NCBI RefSeq assembly: GCF_026914185.1
Contig: NC_070570.1
Location: forward strand, 1,736,001 to 1,800,000
Direction: 5' to 3'
Length of the DNA stretch: 64,000 bases
DNA from: Puccinia triticina
Lineage: Eukaryota; Basidiomycota; Pucciniomycetes; Pucciniales; Pucciniaceae
The notes below the pieces were generated by a model. That model did no database searches and was not told the DNA's origin. It saw nothing but the letters and a program-made list of their open reading frames with translations. The translations under genes and the position numbers were made by a program. Positions 10,359-20,024 of this stretch are shown piece after piece. Each line of letters begins with the position of its first letter. Position 1 is the stretch's first letter.

Positions 10359-11744
10359 ATGTCCTCCGGAACCCCTGCCATCTCAACCCCGCCATCATCC
10401 GACCAACCTACCGACTTGCCATCTCCGGTTTGCTTCCCTCTCCGAACCTGACTGATCGCCAAATAGTTGTTTAAGAAGGCACTAACAAAGCTTGTTTCTC
10501 TTCTTCCCTTCTCGATCACGTCGGATTCACGAATCTTGAACTGATCGCTGTTGATTGCTCAAAGAAGAACCTCGAGTTCAGCAGTCAAGGCCCATCGCCG
10601 ATGACCATGTTGACCTTCTTCAAAGGTCCATCACGCAACAAAAAAACTGAAAACCCCGTCCGAAAATCGATCTGTTTCGGCTTTGTGTCCAACAATCCGG
10701 CTCAGCAACAACCTCCGACTCGGAATGCTGATAGACCAAGAGTGGTCACCAATTGGAAATCAGAAAGCGAGACTCAAAGAGAGATTGCCCATAGTTTAGA
10801 TCAACCAGTATTCTCATCCATAAACAGATTCTCCTGTCCTCAAACGGGTGAGCGAATCGAACCTTTAAACTTAAAATCGATCCCGGCCGAGGTCTTACTT
10901 CCGTTCGGTCAGAGGGAAAGTGAGATATTTGAACTGTTGGCTGAAAGACAAAACGTGGGTCTATACAACCGATTAAAGGACCGATTACAAGCCGATGACT
11001 GGTCCAAGTTTGAGAACGACTTGTTGAGGGCCAGCCGATCGGAGATGGGAGATCAAGAATGGATCATGGCCATCCGAGCCCTCATCGAGCCGCTTGACAA
11101 CAATCTCTGGGTCAGTTTCCGAGGCCTGATCGGAGCTGACGGCTTGGATCATCAAGAGACCAGCAACGTGGCCATGGAACATGATTGGCACGTCCAGCCT
11201 TTCAAAGTCAGACGCTCCTCCTTCCGCTCAGCCGACGGTCGTCGTCGGCGCGATAGTCAACACGGTCGGTCTTTCAGCGAATCGTCCCTCTCCGGGGGCT
11301 TCGCCGGCGGCGAATCCGATCTCGACTCGATCAGCGTGATCAGCCAATCTCCCCGGGCTAGAATGGAATCGATCAAAGAACAAGAGGGCTTAGAAGCCGA
11401 GGATTCCTCGGTCCCTTTCGACAATTGTCCCATGCTTCAGACCTGCTCGGATTCGGGCGACGATGAGCCGGATGAAAGTCACGTCTTGGCGCTCAAGATC
11501 CTCGATGGTCCCTCTGATCCCCATCCTTCGATCGACACCAGCGGTAAAAATGCGTACTGCTTGCTTCCTCATGGACTCAAGTATTCGTTTGGTCAGGTCA
11601 TCGATCATGGCCTTGGACTCCAATCCTTGAACCTCGTAAGTCTTTTTCTTCTTTCGTCTGGTTCCTTTGTCGATACGCTTGTTGACTGATCCCTTTGGCT
11701 TGCTCTTGCTCCGCTGGTGGCCCTTCATTTATTAGCCCGCTTAA
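10359..11744 (+). CDS. Conserved-looking hypothetical protein, about 391 aa
   Basis: A phase-consistent model is exons 10359-10427, 10467-10493, 10565-11635 and 11736-11744. The long exon is well supported: it stays open for over 1 kb and ends at a canonical GTAAGT. The small 5' exons are tentative (the first intron would be 39 nt), and the 3' end is uncertain because the last exon adds only two residues and a LINE lies 760 bp downstream. The protein has an acidic and basic N-terminal region (KGPSRNKK), a helical middle with many aromatic residues (ILELL-type, WIMAIRALIEPLDNNLWVSF), an arginine/serine-rich stretch and an acidic tail. No known domain, signal peptide or membrane segment is visible. 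Function unknown. Confidence 0.6.
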
Positions 11745-12501
11745 AAATCCTGATTATCAAGAATTCATATCGTTCCAGTTTTCACGAACTAGCATTAACC
11801 AGCATTAACCTCAAGCACGCTTCTTCAAGACTCTTTTTTTTAATGTCCTTCTCCATCTTTCTTCTCATGCATCACTCTATGTACTTTACGCACTTCCCTT
11901 TCTAATCCCCGCTCAATTTCTACTCTTCATGTCCATTTAGTCGGTCAAAACAGTAATCCTAACTACTCCTTATCATGTAACTTTTCTTGATCTGAGCTTC
12001 GTCCATTTCCTATTTTTTGCTGATCAAACATACACATGCATCTTACAGATCGTGTGTTTACAGATGTGAAAAATTGGAAGTGTTTTTTGGGCACGGAAAA
12101 CTTGTCTGAAGGGAACTCGTACCAATGAGCTTGTGAAGTCATCCCCGTTTCAGACAAATCTGAAGGGCAGATTTTTGTGATCCCTCCTTGCCGATCTCGC
12201 GTAAACAAGATGCTGCCAACATTGGCTTTTTTCCGACCGCCGCAGGTGTTTCTAGCAAGTGATGTCCCAGCAAGTCCAAAACAGCGACCTGCGTCCAATC
12301 TCAGTTTTGAAGCCAGTCATATCAGTGTCTGGATTTGGATGAACCTACATTTGGCAAGGGTGTGTAGAGGTCTCAGCATGCTACTGAGCTCACCTTGAAG
12401 TTTGGCAGGAATTCAACTTGGCTTATTTGGTATTCTGGATCCTCGAGGATTTGGCGTGGTACCTGTTCGGAACCATGAAGTCCGGAGGGTGCTCCGGCTA
12501 C

Positions 12502-12504
<3 letters not shown>
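11745..12504. other. Intergenic sequence up to the LINE insertion
   Basis: No gene recognised. It may contain the true 3' exons of the gene at 10359, but I could not join any candidate in phase. The sequence CCGGCTACTGAT at 12494-12505 is the left target duplication of the LINE. Confidence 0.45.
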
Positions 12505-12538
<34 letters not shown>

Positions 12539-13186
12539 TGCTATTGATTTCACATTCCGCACTATTTATCGAGCTAATTTTTGTATGTACAAACCCATAC
12601 TTCTGTAAAGTAATAAACTACGTCATGAAAAAATTGTGGCGTAATCAGAGACATGTGATACCGGATAGTGTGTGTATGTAGAGGTAAGAATTTAAGGGAA
12701 AAAAATAGGAGAAAGGGAAAAGTAAGAGATGAATAGAGAAGAGAAACTATCTATAAATGTGCCATCGATGAGAGAGATCATTGGTAAGACAAGTCTGAGG
12801 AAGGAAGTTTATGAGATCAAAAAGAAAAACAGGAGGGAGTATTTGCTTTGGAGTTCGGAAACCCCAGCCCTTCGTCCCATCCCACCATAGAATTTGAATC
12901 AGAGCGCTTCAAAGGGCCCCCGCAACCTTGCGCAAGCATCTGATAGAAAAAGGGGTTACTCAGGTTATCCCCCAATAACCCAAGGCCCGTCGGTCTTCCG
13001 GGATTCTGGGCTGAGGTCCCTAGTCCATCGCTTGTAGGTACATCTTTGGAGGGTTATCAAAGGAAGAAAAAGAAACTAAAAAAAGGAGGCAAAAGAGTGT
13101 GAAATTGCAGAAACCGGCACCATAGGTAGCAGAGAGCGAGCAAGGAAGGAAGACAAAATGTGTGAGGGTTGATCGATGTTGTCGAT

Positions 13187-16100
13187 TTAATTGTATTTCC
13201 GAATGTTGGGAAATCGATCGGTGGCGAGTATGAATTTTGAGACTTCTTCCATCGCGTTGGGGTTGTCCATGATGGATCGGAAGGAGTTCGGGTTTACCCT
13301 GCATTTGAGGCGTCGAAGGTTCTTTTTCAAGTCCGTTCGAGCTTTTCTGTATCTGGTACAAAACATAAGAAAATGTGCCGCATTTTCTGGCACAAAGCAG
13401 TTAGTACAGCGGGGGTCCAGAATAGATTTGATTTTAAAAAGAAAGTTATTGAGAGGAGCGTGATCGGCCCTGAGTTGAAAGATGGTCGCCGCCAGGCCTT
13501 TCTCTTGCCTGTCCAGCGACTGAAGCAACTTCGTACAGTCTTTGGAGAATGGGAACCGACGAGTATCCTCGCCCGATATAGCTTCCGGTACCTTGAGGCG
13601 AGTCTTACAACTTTGCCTCGCCTTGGCTAGGCTCATTGGTACGGTCAAATGTTGCATTGCTCTTGATTCCGAAGAAGGTTCCCCTAATGCTGCCGACTTG
13701 GCCAGGGAGTCAGCCTGTTCATTAGCCTGTATCCCCTCGTGTCCGGGGCACCAATACAATCGGACCGGTCTCCCTAATAGCTTCATGCGAAAGAAATTAT
13801 CAGTGTAAAGATGTTGTCCCGGGGATAGGGATAATGGGTCTGCAGATCTGGTTAGAGCACCCTGGTTATCGCTGAAGATTGCTACACCTATGAAAACGCA
13901 ATCAATATCGGCATCTAGAATTTCCTGTGCCATATCAATGGCTAGTCGTATCCCTATTAGCTCCGATTCAAAATTGGAGATGGTGTCAGCTCGACAAATA
14001 GAGGTCATGGTGCTTTGTCCCGAAGGGTGGACTACCGCCGCTGCCCCGGCTCCTTTGTCTGGGATCCAGGAACCATCCGTGAATAAGATCAAGGCATGAT
14101 TCTGGAGTTCCTGTCGCACCTGTTGAGGAATGTGTTTGATGGCATCCACTCGCTTTTCTCTGATGTTCTGTACAATAGAAATTGGCTCTACCCAAGGGGG
14201 GGCGGGAACCGGGCGAATGGTTTCTGTTTGGTTGATTGGGAAGCTGTATGGGTTGGACGGGGTAAGCAGTGAATGGATGGGACTTGGGAACGAGGGCGGT
14301 TGGCCGGTCAGCTCTGTTTGTAGAATGTGGGTAACAGGATGAGAGGGGGGATATGCTAGAGCTCGAAGGATGTACAGATGAGAGTTTCGGAAGTGAATCT
14401 CCTGGGGAGTGGTGAGACCACTACTTTTCCTCACAAAGATGAGCGGGGTTTGGCGGAACAGTCCTGTGATCAGTCGACATGCCCGATGGTATAATCCATC
14501 CAGGACCTGTGCCACCGTTTTGGCATTCTTTTTGGTGTACCAGATAATACTGCCAAAAAGAATCCTCGAGTATAGAACCGACACCACCAAACGTCTCGCT
14601 AGCACGGTGTTTAGCCCGTACGTCGATTTGATGATCCTATCAAGCTGCAAGATGGTTAGCTCTCCGGTTGATTTGACTTTTTTCAGATGTTCTGAAAAGG
14701 AGAGGCGTTGGTCAAAGATGATGCCCAGCCATCTTGTTGACTTCTGGAAGCTGTGAGTGTGTCCGTCGAAATCGAAGGTTGGGGGGTTCAATGGTTTACA
14801 TGAGAAAATCATCAAAACAGCCTTTTTTGGGTCAAAGATGGCCCCAAATTTGCGGCCCCATTCGAGGGAGCGAGTGGCCTCTTCTTGGAGCATAGTTATT
14901 GTTTGTTTGACGGAGTCAGCTGCAACTAGATGGACAACATCGTCCACATATCCAATGGAGATCCGGGAGTCCTCAAGCATGCATCTACTCTCAATCAGCA
15001 GGCTGCTGTTATACAGGATGTATAGGGTGACTGAAAGAGGTGATCCCTGTGGGAGTCCCTCCTTAATAGAGAAGGAGGGTGAGACAAAATCTCCCAATCT
15101 CATGGACGTTGTTCGGTTGGTGGAGAAAGAGGCAATGATCGCTATTAGGTATCTGGGACAGGACAATTGGTGAAGCCGATCTACTAATCGGGAGGTGTAA
15201 ACCGAAGGATAAGCTGACTTTACATCCAAAAATAAGCCGGCGACAAATCGTCCTTTTTGCCATTGGCGCTTCACCCAAGAGGTGAATAGTATGAGGGCAT
15301 CGGTTAGGTTGCGGCCTCGTCTGCCACCCATATGTCCTTGGGGAAGGATCTCGTTGGATTCAATCCAGTGAATCAACCTCTCGTTGATGATTTTTTCGAA
15401 CAGTTTTCCCAAAGTGCACAAAAGTGCAATTGGGCGGTAGGCGTTGGGGTCACTATAGTCCGGTTTGCCTGCCTTCCGAATTATGGCGGTCACCGCTGAT
15501 CTCCAATCTTTGGGGAAGTGGCCTTGCCGTAAGCAAGCATTAAAAAGAGGAGTAAGGAAAGGGGACAGCTCTGCTTTGCCCATTCTAAGCAGTTCGTTTG
15601 GGATGGAGTCAGGCCCCACTGCCTTCTTGATGGGGAGGGAATCAATGGTGCGGTTCACCTCTGCCATTGTGATAGGAGGAAAGATGGGTGTATCAGTTGT
15701 GGTTATTAAGGGCCGTGCATCTGACAAGTCACAAAATGTGTTTATGACGGAGGTGCCCCGAAACAGTATATCTGCTTGTTCGACAACATCCGTGCACAGG
15801 GACTTGTCGGATCGATACAGTGGCTCAACAGTGGCGGACTGTTTGGCTTTGGTGAACTTGTAAGCCTGAAACGCCGAGGCGTCTCCAGTTCTGGCCAGGA
15901 ATTTCCTCCAATGGAGCAACTTTAGCTCCTCCACTTTCTGTTTGAAGACGCTTTGCCAGGTGTAATAGCAGTGGCGGGCTTCATCTGAATTGGATAGAAT
16001 CATCCATCTGCGCGCCCGATTCCTATTAGAGACAAGGGGTTGAAGGATCTGAGGATCCCACCAAGACTTCGCTCGTGTCTGCCCCCTCCAAGGAACGGTG

Positions 16101-17113
16101 CCTTGCTTTTTGTGACAACGCTGAATGCCCTCCGTTAATTGAGACACTGCTTCATCTATTGAACGGGTAGAGTCCGTGGAATGTGGAGGGGTGATAGATC
16201 TGACCATCTGAGCAAGGTCTAACCTGAATTGGTCGCTATCAACCTTTTCAGGGGTGATGCCTTTGGTGGATGGGGAGTGTTGCACTTGCCCCTCAAGATA
16301 GAGCTCGAGCAGGATGGGTTGATGGTCGGAAGCATGATTGTCTAGGTTTACAGTGCATTTTTTGACCCTGCGTTTACAATGTGCGTTGACCCAGCACAGG
16401 TCAATCACAGTTTGCGCCCCTCTAGTGTTCAGGAAAGTCGGGACCCCGACTGGGGAAGTCAGGATAAAGCCCCTCTGTCCGCAAAGTTTGATAAGATCTT
16501 TGGCGGCTGAGTGTGTATGATGGTATTTTGGGGGGTTCCACCTCGGGTGGTGTAGGTTGGAATCCATCGCAAGGATGGTGGGAGTATGACGACAGTTGTT
16601 GTTGCTTAACCAGTCACGTAATACGGGAATGGCAGCAAAGCTGGCAGGAGGATTATAGAGTGATAGGAGGTAGAATCGGAGAGGGGTGTTGATGTTGATC
16701 GTGAGAGAGGCAGCAGTGAGATATTTGGAGTTGTCTGGCAAGCGATGGAAGCTGAAGCTGGGAATGTATCTGTTGATGTAAATGCAGCACCGTGGCCTGT
16801 TCTCAGCAGATCCAGGCTGATCGATTGGCGAGAGTCGATGCCAGCTAGGGTGGGTGGGTGGGAGATGATCAATGGGGTTGGTCCATGGTTCTTGTAGGAG
16901 GATGGCAAGGGATGACGTCTCGCAGTGGAGCACACTGAGGGTGGTGTCTTTTCTGTTGTGGCAATTGAGTTGGAGAGTGGAGAAGGAATGAAGGGATTGC
17001 TCGGAGGATAGTGGATTAAAGGATCTAGAGAATATTGGGGGTAGGGAAATCTGGGTGGTGGGTTTGGTAGAAAAATGGTCAAGGGTGGAGGTTGCAGGTG
17101 TTGTACCTATCAT
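13187..17113 (-). CDS. LINE ORF2 polyprotein: endonuclease, reverse transcriptase, RNase H
   Basis: The 1308-aa protein nicks target DNA and copies the element RNA into it. The N-terminal APE-type endonuclease keeps its key residues: Asn50, the Glu in LLQEPW (75), MDSN (183-186), Asp238 and SDH (262-264). The reverse transcriptase (about 480-780) shows KKAVGPDSIPNELL, YRPIALL, LFLDVKSAYPSV, GLPQGSPLSVTLY and the catalytic YVDD at 722-725. RNase H keeps Asp1013 (FTDGSW), Glu1049, Asp1082 (SDNQGAL) and Asp1134 (CPGHEG then NEQAD). A zinc-finger-like C-x2-C-x7-H-x4-C motif lies near 1236-1252. The start overlaps the ORF1 stop in the four bases ATGA, which suggests termination-reinitiation. All catalytic positions checked are present, so it could be functional. 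Confidence 0.93.
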   Translation of the reverse strand: MIGTTPATSTLDHFSTKPTTQISLPPIFSRSFNPLSSEQSLHSFSTLQLNCHNRKDTTLSVLHCETSSLAILLQEPWTNPIDHLPPTHPSWHRLSPIDQPGSAENRPRCCIYINRYIPSFSFHRLPDNSKYLTAASLTININTPLRFYLLSLYNPPASFAAIPVLRDWLSNNNCRHTPTILAMDSNLHHPRWNPPKYHHTHSAAKDLIKLCGQRGFILTSPVGVPTFLNTRGAQTVIDLCWVNAHCKRRVKKCTVNLDNHASDHQPILLELYLEGQVQHSPSTKGITPEKVDSDQFRLDLAQMVRSITPPHSTDSTRSIDEAVSQLTEGIQRCHKKQGTVPWRGQTRAKSWWDPQILQPLVSNRNRARRWMILSNSDEARHCYYTWQSVFKQKVEELKLLHWRKFLARTGDASAFQAYKFTKAKQSATVEPLYRSDKSLCTDVVEQADILFRGTSVINTFCDLSDARPLITTTDTPIFPPITMAEVNRTIDSLPIKKAVGPDSIPNELLRMGKAELSPFLTPLFNACLRQGHFPKDWRSAVTAIIRKAGKPDYSDPNAYRPIALLCTLGKLFEKIINERLIHWIESNEILPQGHMGGRRGRNLTDALILFTSWVKRQWQKGRFVAGLFLDVKSAYPSVYTSRLVDRLHQLSCPRYLIAIIASFSTNRTTSMRLGDFVSPSFSIKEGLPQGSPLSVTLYILYNSSLLIESRCMLEDSRISIGYVDDVVHLVAADSVKQTITMLQEEATRSLEWGRKFGAIFDPKKAVLMIFSCKPLNPPTFDFDGHTHSFQKSTRWLGIIFDQRLSFSEHLKKVKSTGELTILQLDRIIKSTYGLNTVLARRLVVSVLYSRILFGSIIWYTKKNAKTVAQVLDGLYHRACRLITGLFRQTPLIFVRKSSGLTTPQEIHFRNSHLYILRALAYPPSHPVTHILQTELTGQPPSFPSPIHSLLTPSNPYSFPINQTETIRPVPAPPWVEPISIVQNIREKRVDAIKHIPQQVRQELQNHALILFTDGSWIPDKGAGAAAVVHPSGQSTMTSICRADTISNFESELIGIRLAIDMAQEILDADIDCVFIGVAIFSDNQGALTRSADPLSLSPGQHLYTDNFFRMKLLGRPVRLYWCPGHEGIQANEQADSLAKSAALGEPSSESRAMQHLTVPMSLAKARQSCKTRLKVPEAISGEDTRRFPFSKDCTKLLQSLDRQEKGLAATIFQLRADHAPLNNFLFKIKSILDPRCTNCFVPENAAHFLMFCTRYRKARTDLKKNLRRLKCRVNPNSFRSIMDNPNAMEEVSKFILATDRFPNIRKYN

Positions 17114-18414
17114 TGGCGAGGGTTGGGAGTCTTATCTTTGGAAATTTTCTCCAATTCTTTGGCACGAACAGGGCATGCATTGCTGAAAGGAGAGTGGTCA
17201 TACTTGGGATTGGAGAGGTCGATATTGGCAGAGAGCTTCCGATCAGCTTGTAGGCAGCGTTGGCAGGATCTGCTTGCGTCTTCTATGTTTTCGCAGGAGG
17301 CAGAATTATGGTCTCCTCCGCACCGCAAGCATAAAGCTTTCTCTCTGCAAGAATGAGCGAGATGGCCTACTGCCAAGCAATTGTAACATTGCTTGGGGCC
17401 TTGCAAATAATGCTGTCCCTTCAGGTGCAGGTTGTTGTAGCATAGACCGGCTCTCTCGATGTCGAGAGCTAGTCGCCTGTCAAAAAAATGTATTAAGAGA
17501 GTACTAGTCGCCTTACCAGTAACTTTGGGATTCAAGAGCCATCGAATCTTCTGGATCTCCTTTGGTTCGATATCGTTCTGTTTACAAAGAAGTTCTACAT
17601 GTTCTTTGTTATCCACCGCAAAACTGGTGGGGCACGAGTGTAAGAGTACTGGATGAGTGACTTGAGACGTTATGAAAACCGGGTCAGCTCTCTCGGTCCA
17701 CAAATGCTTATTGTCAAGTAGCCATTTAGCAGCTTGTCGATGCTTGGTGTAAATTTTAACGTCTCCGTTGGGGAATTGGGCTACCGCCTTTACCTTGATG
17801 GGTTCATTATCAATGGTGGCCTTCGCAAAGGACAACGCTTCGTTAATTTTCTGGCATATGATCGCCGCTGTGAGACCTTCGAAGGGCTTAGGTTGATCAA
17901 ACTTCTTTCTGATCACCACTTGTCCAAGTTTGAATCTATTAATGTATGAAGAGGGAGGAACTGGCGGTAAGCTCTTCGGTAATCCAGGGTTAGGTGCCCT
18001 GGCAGCCTTCTCCGAGTAGAGGGGGACTGGCTTGGGAGGCAAGATGCCAGGTCTCGCAGCGTTTGCGTCCGTCATGTTAGCAGAAGTTGGTAGAGACAAG
18101 GTTTCTATTTTCTTCTCTAATCTGGCCATGTTTGCCGCTATCTCTTCAATCCTCACGAGGAGGGTATTGAAAGAGTCTGCGCGGGTTGCTCCGGATGGCT
18201 TGGGCGCCTGTTCGGAGACCGCCCTCTCGAGACTTTCCAGTCTAGGCACTAACGTGTCAATCAGCTGATTGAGCTTATCCGCTAGTTGGTGGTCGACTTC
18301 GGGCAAGGAGCCCTCAGCAACGAACATGTCCAAGTTGGACGAGTTGTTACTGGTCGCGGGGCCGCCGCCCTGCGGGAGCAGGGGGTGTGGCATGGGTGGA
18401 TGAGGACTGCGCAA
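17110..18414 (-). CDS. LINE ORF1 gag-like nucleic-acid-binding protein
   Basis: The 434-aa protein should coat the element RNA and form the ribonucleoprotein used for insertion. Residues 35-108 have heptad-like leucines typical of a coiled coil (LNQLIDTLVPRLESLERAV and a second helix ending MARLEKKIETL). A region at about 205-330 may be an RRM-like fold. Zinc knuckles follow: C-x2-C-x4-H-x4-C at 343-356 (CYNCLAVGHLAHSC), a shorter C-x2-C-x3-H-x4-C at 362-374, and a third cysteine pair at 384/387. The stop codon overlaps the ORF2 start. This arrangement is usual for fungal Tad-like and insect I-like elements. Confidence 0.88.
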   Translation of the reverse strand: MRSPHPPMPHPLLPQGGGPATSNNSSNLDMFVAEGSLPEVDHQLADKLNQLIDTLVPRLESLERAVSEQAPKPSGATRADSFNTLLVRIEEIAANMARLEKKIETLSLPTSANMTDANAARPGILPPKPVPLYSEKAARAPNPGLPKSLPPVPPSSYINRFKLGQVVIRKKFDQPKPFEGLTAAIICQKINEALSFAKATIDNEPIKVKAVAQFPNGDVKIYTKHRQAAKWLLDNKHLWTERADPVFITSQVTHPVLLHSCPTSFAVDNKEHVELLCKQNDIEPKEIQKIRWLLNPKVTGKATSTLLIHFFDRRLALDIERAGLCYNNLHLKGQHYLQGPKQCYNCLAVGHLAHSCREKALCLRCGGDHNSASCENIEDASRSCQRCLQADRKLSANIDLSNPKYDHSPFSNACPVRAKELEKISKDKTPNPRQ

Positions 18415-18602
18415 GATGGTTGGTTGTGGAGGGGGATGAATGGGGGGTGAGCGGGGCTAGTGCTCTGTTTGATTTCACAGGGGTTGGAGAGGAGGGGTTG
18501 TGCGGTGGTGTTTTCGAGGGGTGTGGAGAGTAGATTTTAGGATGGCGTTTTTGGACGAGCGGAAAAAGGGTGGTGATGTAAAATAGAAAGGAAGAAGCCC
18601 CC

Positions 18603-18938
18603 CCGGCTACTGATGCAACTGCCGGCGGAGGGACGCAGATGTACTCGGAGACCCTTCGGGCTCCCCCGGGCGGGCGCTCCCGCACACTCCCAGGCTCAGC
18701 CGAGGCTCGCAGTAGACTCACCAACACAGGCCGACACCGTTCTACACCGTTTCGTCGATTCTGGTCACAGGCATCCCCTCGTCTCCGTAGACTTTAACCA
18801 GTTCGATTTCCCTTGGTCTCACATCAAATCCCACAACGGATAGACAGAATGACGATGGCGCAAGTTGGTATAAGTAGGCTCGATAACGCACCATGTGCAC
18901 CACTGCCCCTCGTCGCCTCTGCCTGTCTTTCGCTGCAA
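18603..18938. other. Short stretch between the LINE and the TA-flanked element
   Basis: It begins with the right LINE target duplication (18603-18614). Frames are open on both strands (for example 18613-18843 +) but show no known domain. With the LINE and the next element removed, this would run from the 10359 gene region into the SHMT promoter. Nothing firm can be assigned. Confidence 0.35.
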
Positions 18939-20010
18939 TAGGGGGCTTCAAAATTGATCCAGGAAGCGTTCCAGGTCCAAACTCCAGGAAAACCAAAACA
19001 CAGCCAAAAAATAATTCCTGGAGGTTCTACATTGAGACCCCCAGAAAGAGGAACTTCCTGCATTTGAACCCAGGAGAACAAGACCTGGAAATGATTATCT
19101 GTTTTAACATGTTTTGTCCCATGCCTTTGGGGTCCCCGAAGGACCAGCTCCTTCCCCCCCACGCAACCACAAGTTGATCTGACCTCATCGGACTTTCTTG
19201 TACATTTTTTTTTTCATCAGCAGTTTCAAATTAGCTCAAACTGCATCAATTCCGACTACTCTAATTGCTGTCGACCGGGAGGGACTTTCCCTGTCGACAG
19301 CCATATAAGGCAGTTGACCGGGAGAAGTCCCTCCCGGATGACTGCTTGATATGGCTGTCGGCCAGGAGGGACTCCTCCTGGTCGACTCTTGTATGTATGT
19401 GGTTGTCGGCCGGGAGGTACTGCTCCTGGTCGACTGCCTTGTATGGCTGTCAACCTTGAGATACTGCTCCCGGTAGACTGCCTTATATGGCTGTCAACCG
19501 GGAGGTACTGTACTACTGCTCCAGTCCCTCCCGGATGACTGCTTGATATGGCTGTCGACCGGGAGGGACTCCTCCCGGTTCCTCCCGGTCAACTCTTGTA
19601 TGTATGTGGTTGTCGACCGGGAGGTACTGCTCCCGGCCAACTGCCTTATATGGCTGTCGACCGGGAGGGACTCCTCTGGGTTGAGTCTTGACTGCTTGAT
19701 ATTACTGTTGAGTGGGAGGTATTTTCTAGCATGGCGGGCGGTGGACAAAAATTCGCTCGAAGTTAGTGTGAGGTGGTGGGAAAGATGATGTAGGGGTGTC
19801 GAAAAAAAAGGCGGGGGTCCGGGGTTTGAGAAGAAAGGTGGGATTTATCCTCTTTTGTCCTCTTTTAATTTCCTGATTTCCTGTTTTCCTGGATGTCCTG
19901 GAAGGGCATAGGAAGAAGGAGATCAGGTCCGCAGGAAGCGTTCCAGGTCGCTCATTTTTCCTGGAAACTCCGACCTGGAACGCTTCCTGGATCAATTTTG
20001 AAACCCCCTA
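18939..20010. mobile_element. TA-flanked inverted-repeat element (Tc1/mariner-like MITE), 1.07 kb
   Basis: The left end reads TA then GGGGGCTTCAAAATTGATCC; the right end is its inverse with one mismatch, closing CCCCC then TA at 20009-20010. The TA dinucleotides fit a Tc1/mariner-type target duplication. The inverted repeats continue inward through GGAAGCGTTCCAGG. No transposase frame is seen. The interior carries a degenerate tandem array (19255-19740). A shorter relative with the same right end is at 49780-49932. The element finishes 14 bp before the SHMT start codon. Confidence 0.78.
19255..19740. repeat. Degenerate tandem array of CGACCGGGAGG palindromic units
   Basis: Several units contain CTGTCGACCGGGAGG and a matching CTCCCGGTCGAC separated by short spacers, with ATATGGCTGTC words between them. 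Spacing is irregular (about 45 to 100 bp). Because the units have dyad symmetry, short open frames occur on both strands; they are not genes. The array lies wholly inside the TA-flanked element. Confidence 0.75.
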
Positions 20011-20024
20011 ATATCCTGGAAAAG

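Larger units (their letters stand above)
12505..18602 (-). mobile_element. Full-length LINE retrotransposon (Tad1/I-like), two ORFs, poly(A) tail
   Basis: This non-LTR element reads on the minus strand. Its 3' poly(A) appears as 30 T at 12505-12534, and its 5' end is near 18602. CCGGCTACTGAT flanks both sides (12494-12505 and 18603-18614), a 12-bp target duplication typical of target-primed reverse transcription. It carries ORF1 (gag-like, zinc knuckles) and ORF2 (apurinic endonuclease, reverse transcriptase, RNase H, C-terminal zinc finger), both without stops. A 3' UTR of about 650 bp lies at 12535-13186 and a 5' UTR of about 190 bp at 18415-18602. The domain order with RNase H fits the I/Tad group. 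Intact frames and an exact duplication suggest recent insertion and possible activity. Confidence 0.93.

Noticed and set aside
14409..15863. Several plus-strand frames inside the LINE
   Set aside because: They are antisense shadows of the reverse transcriptase frame.
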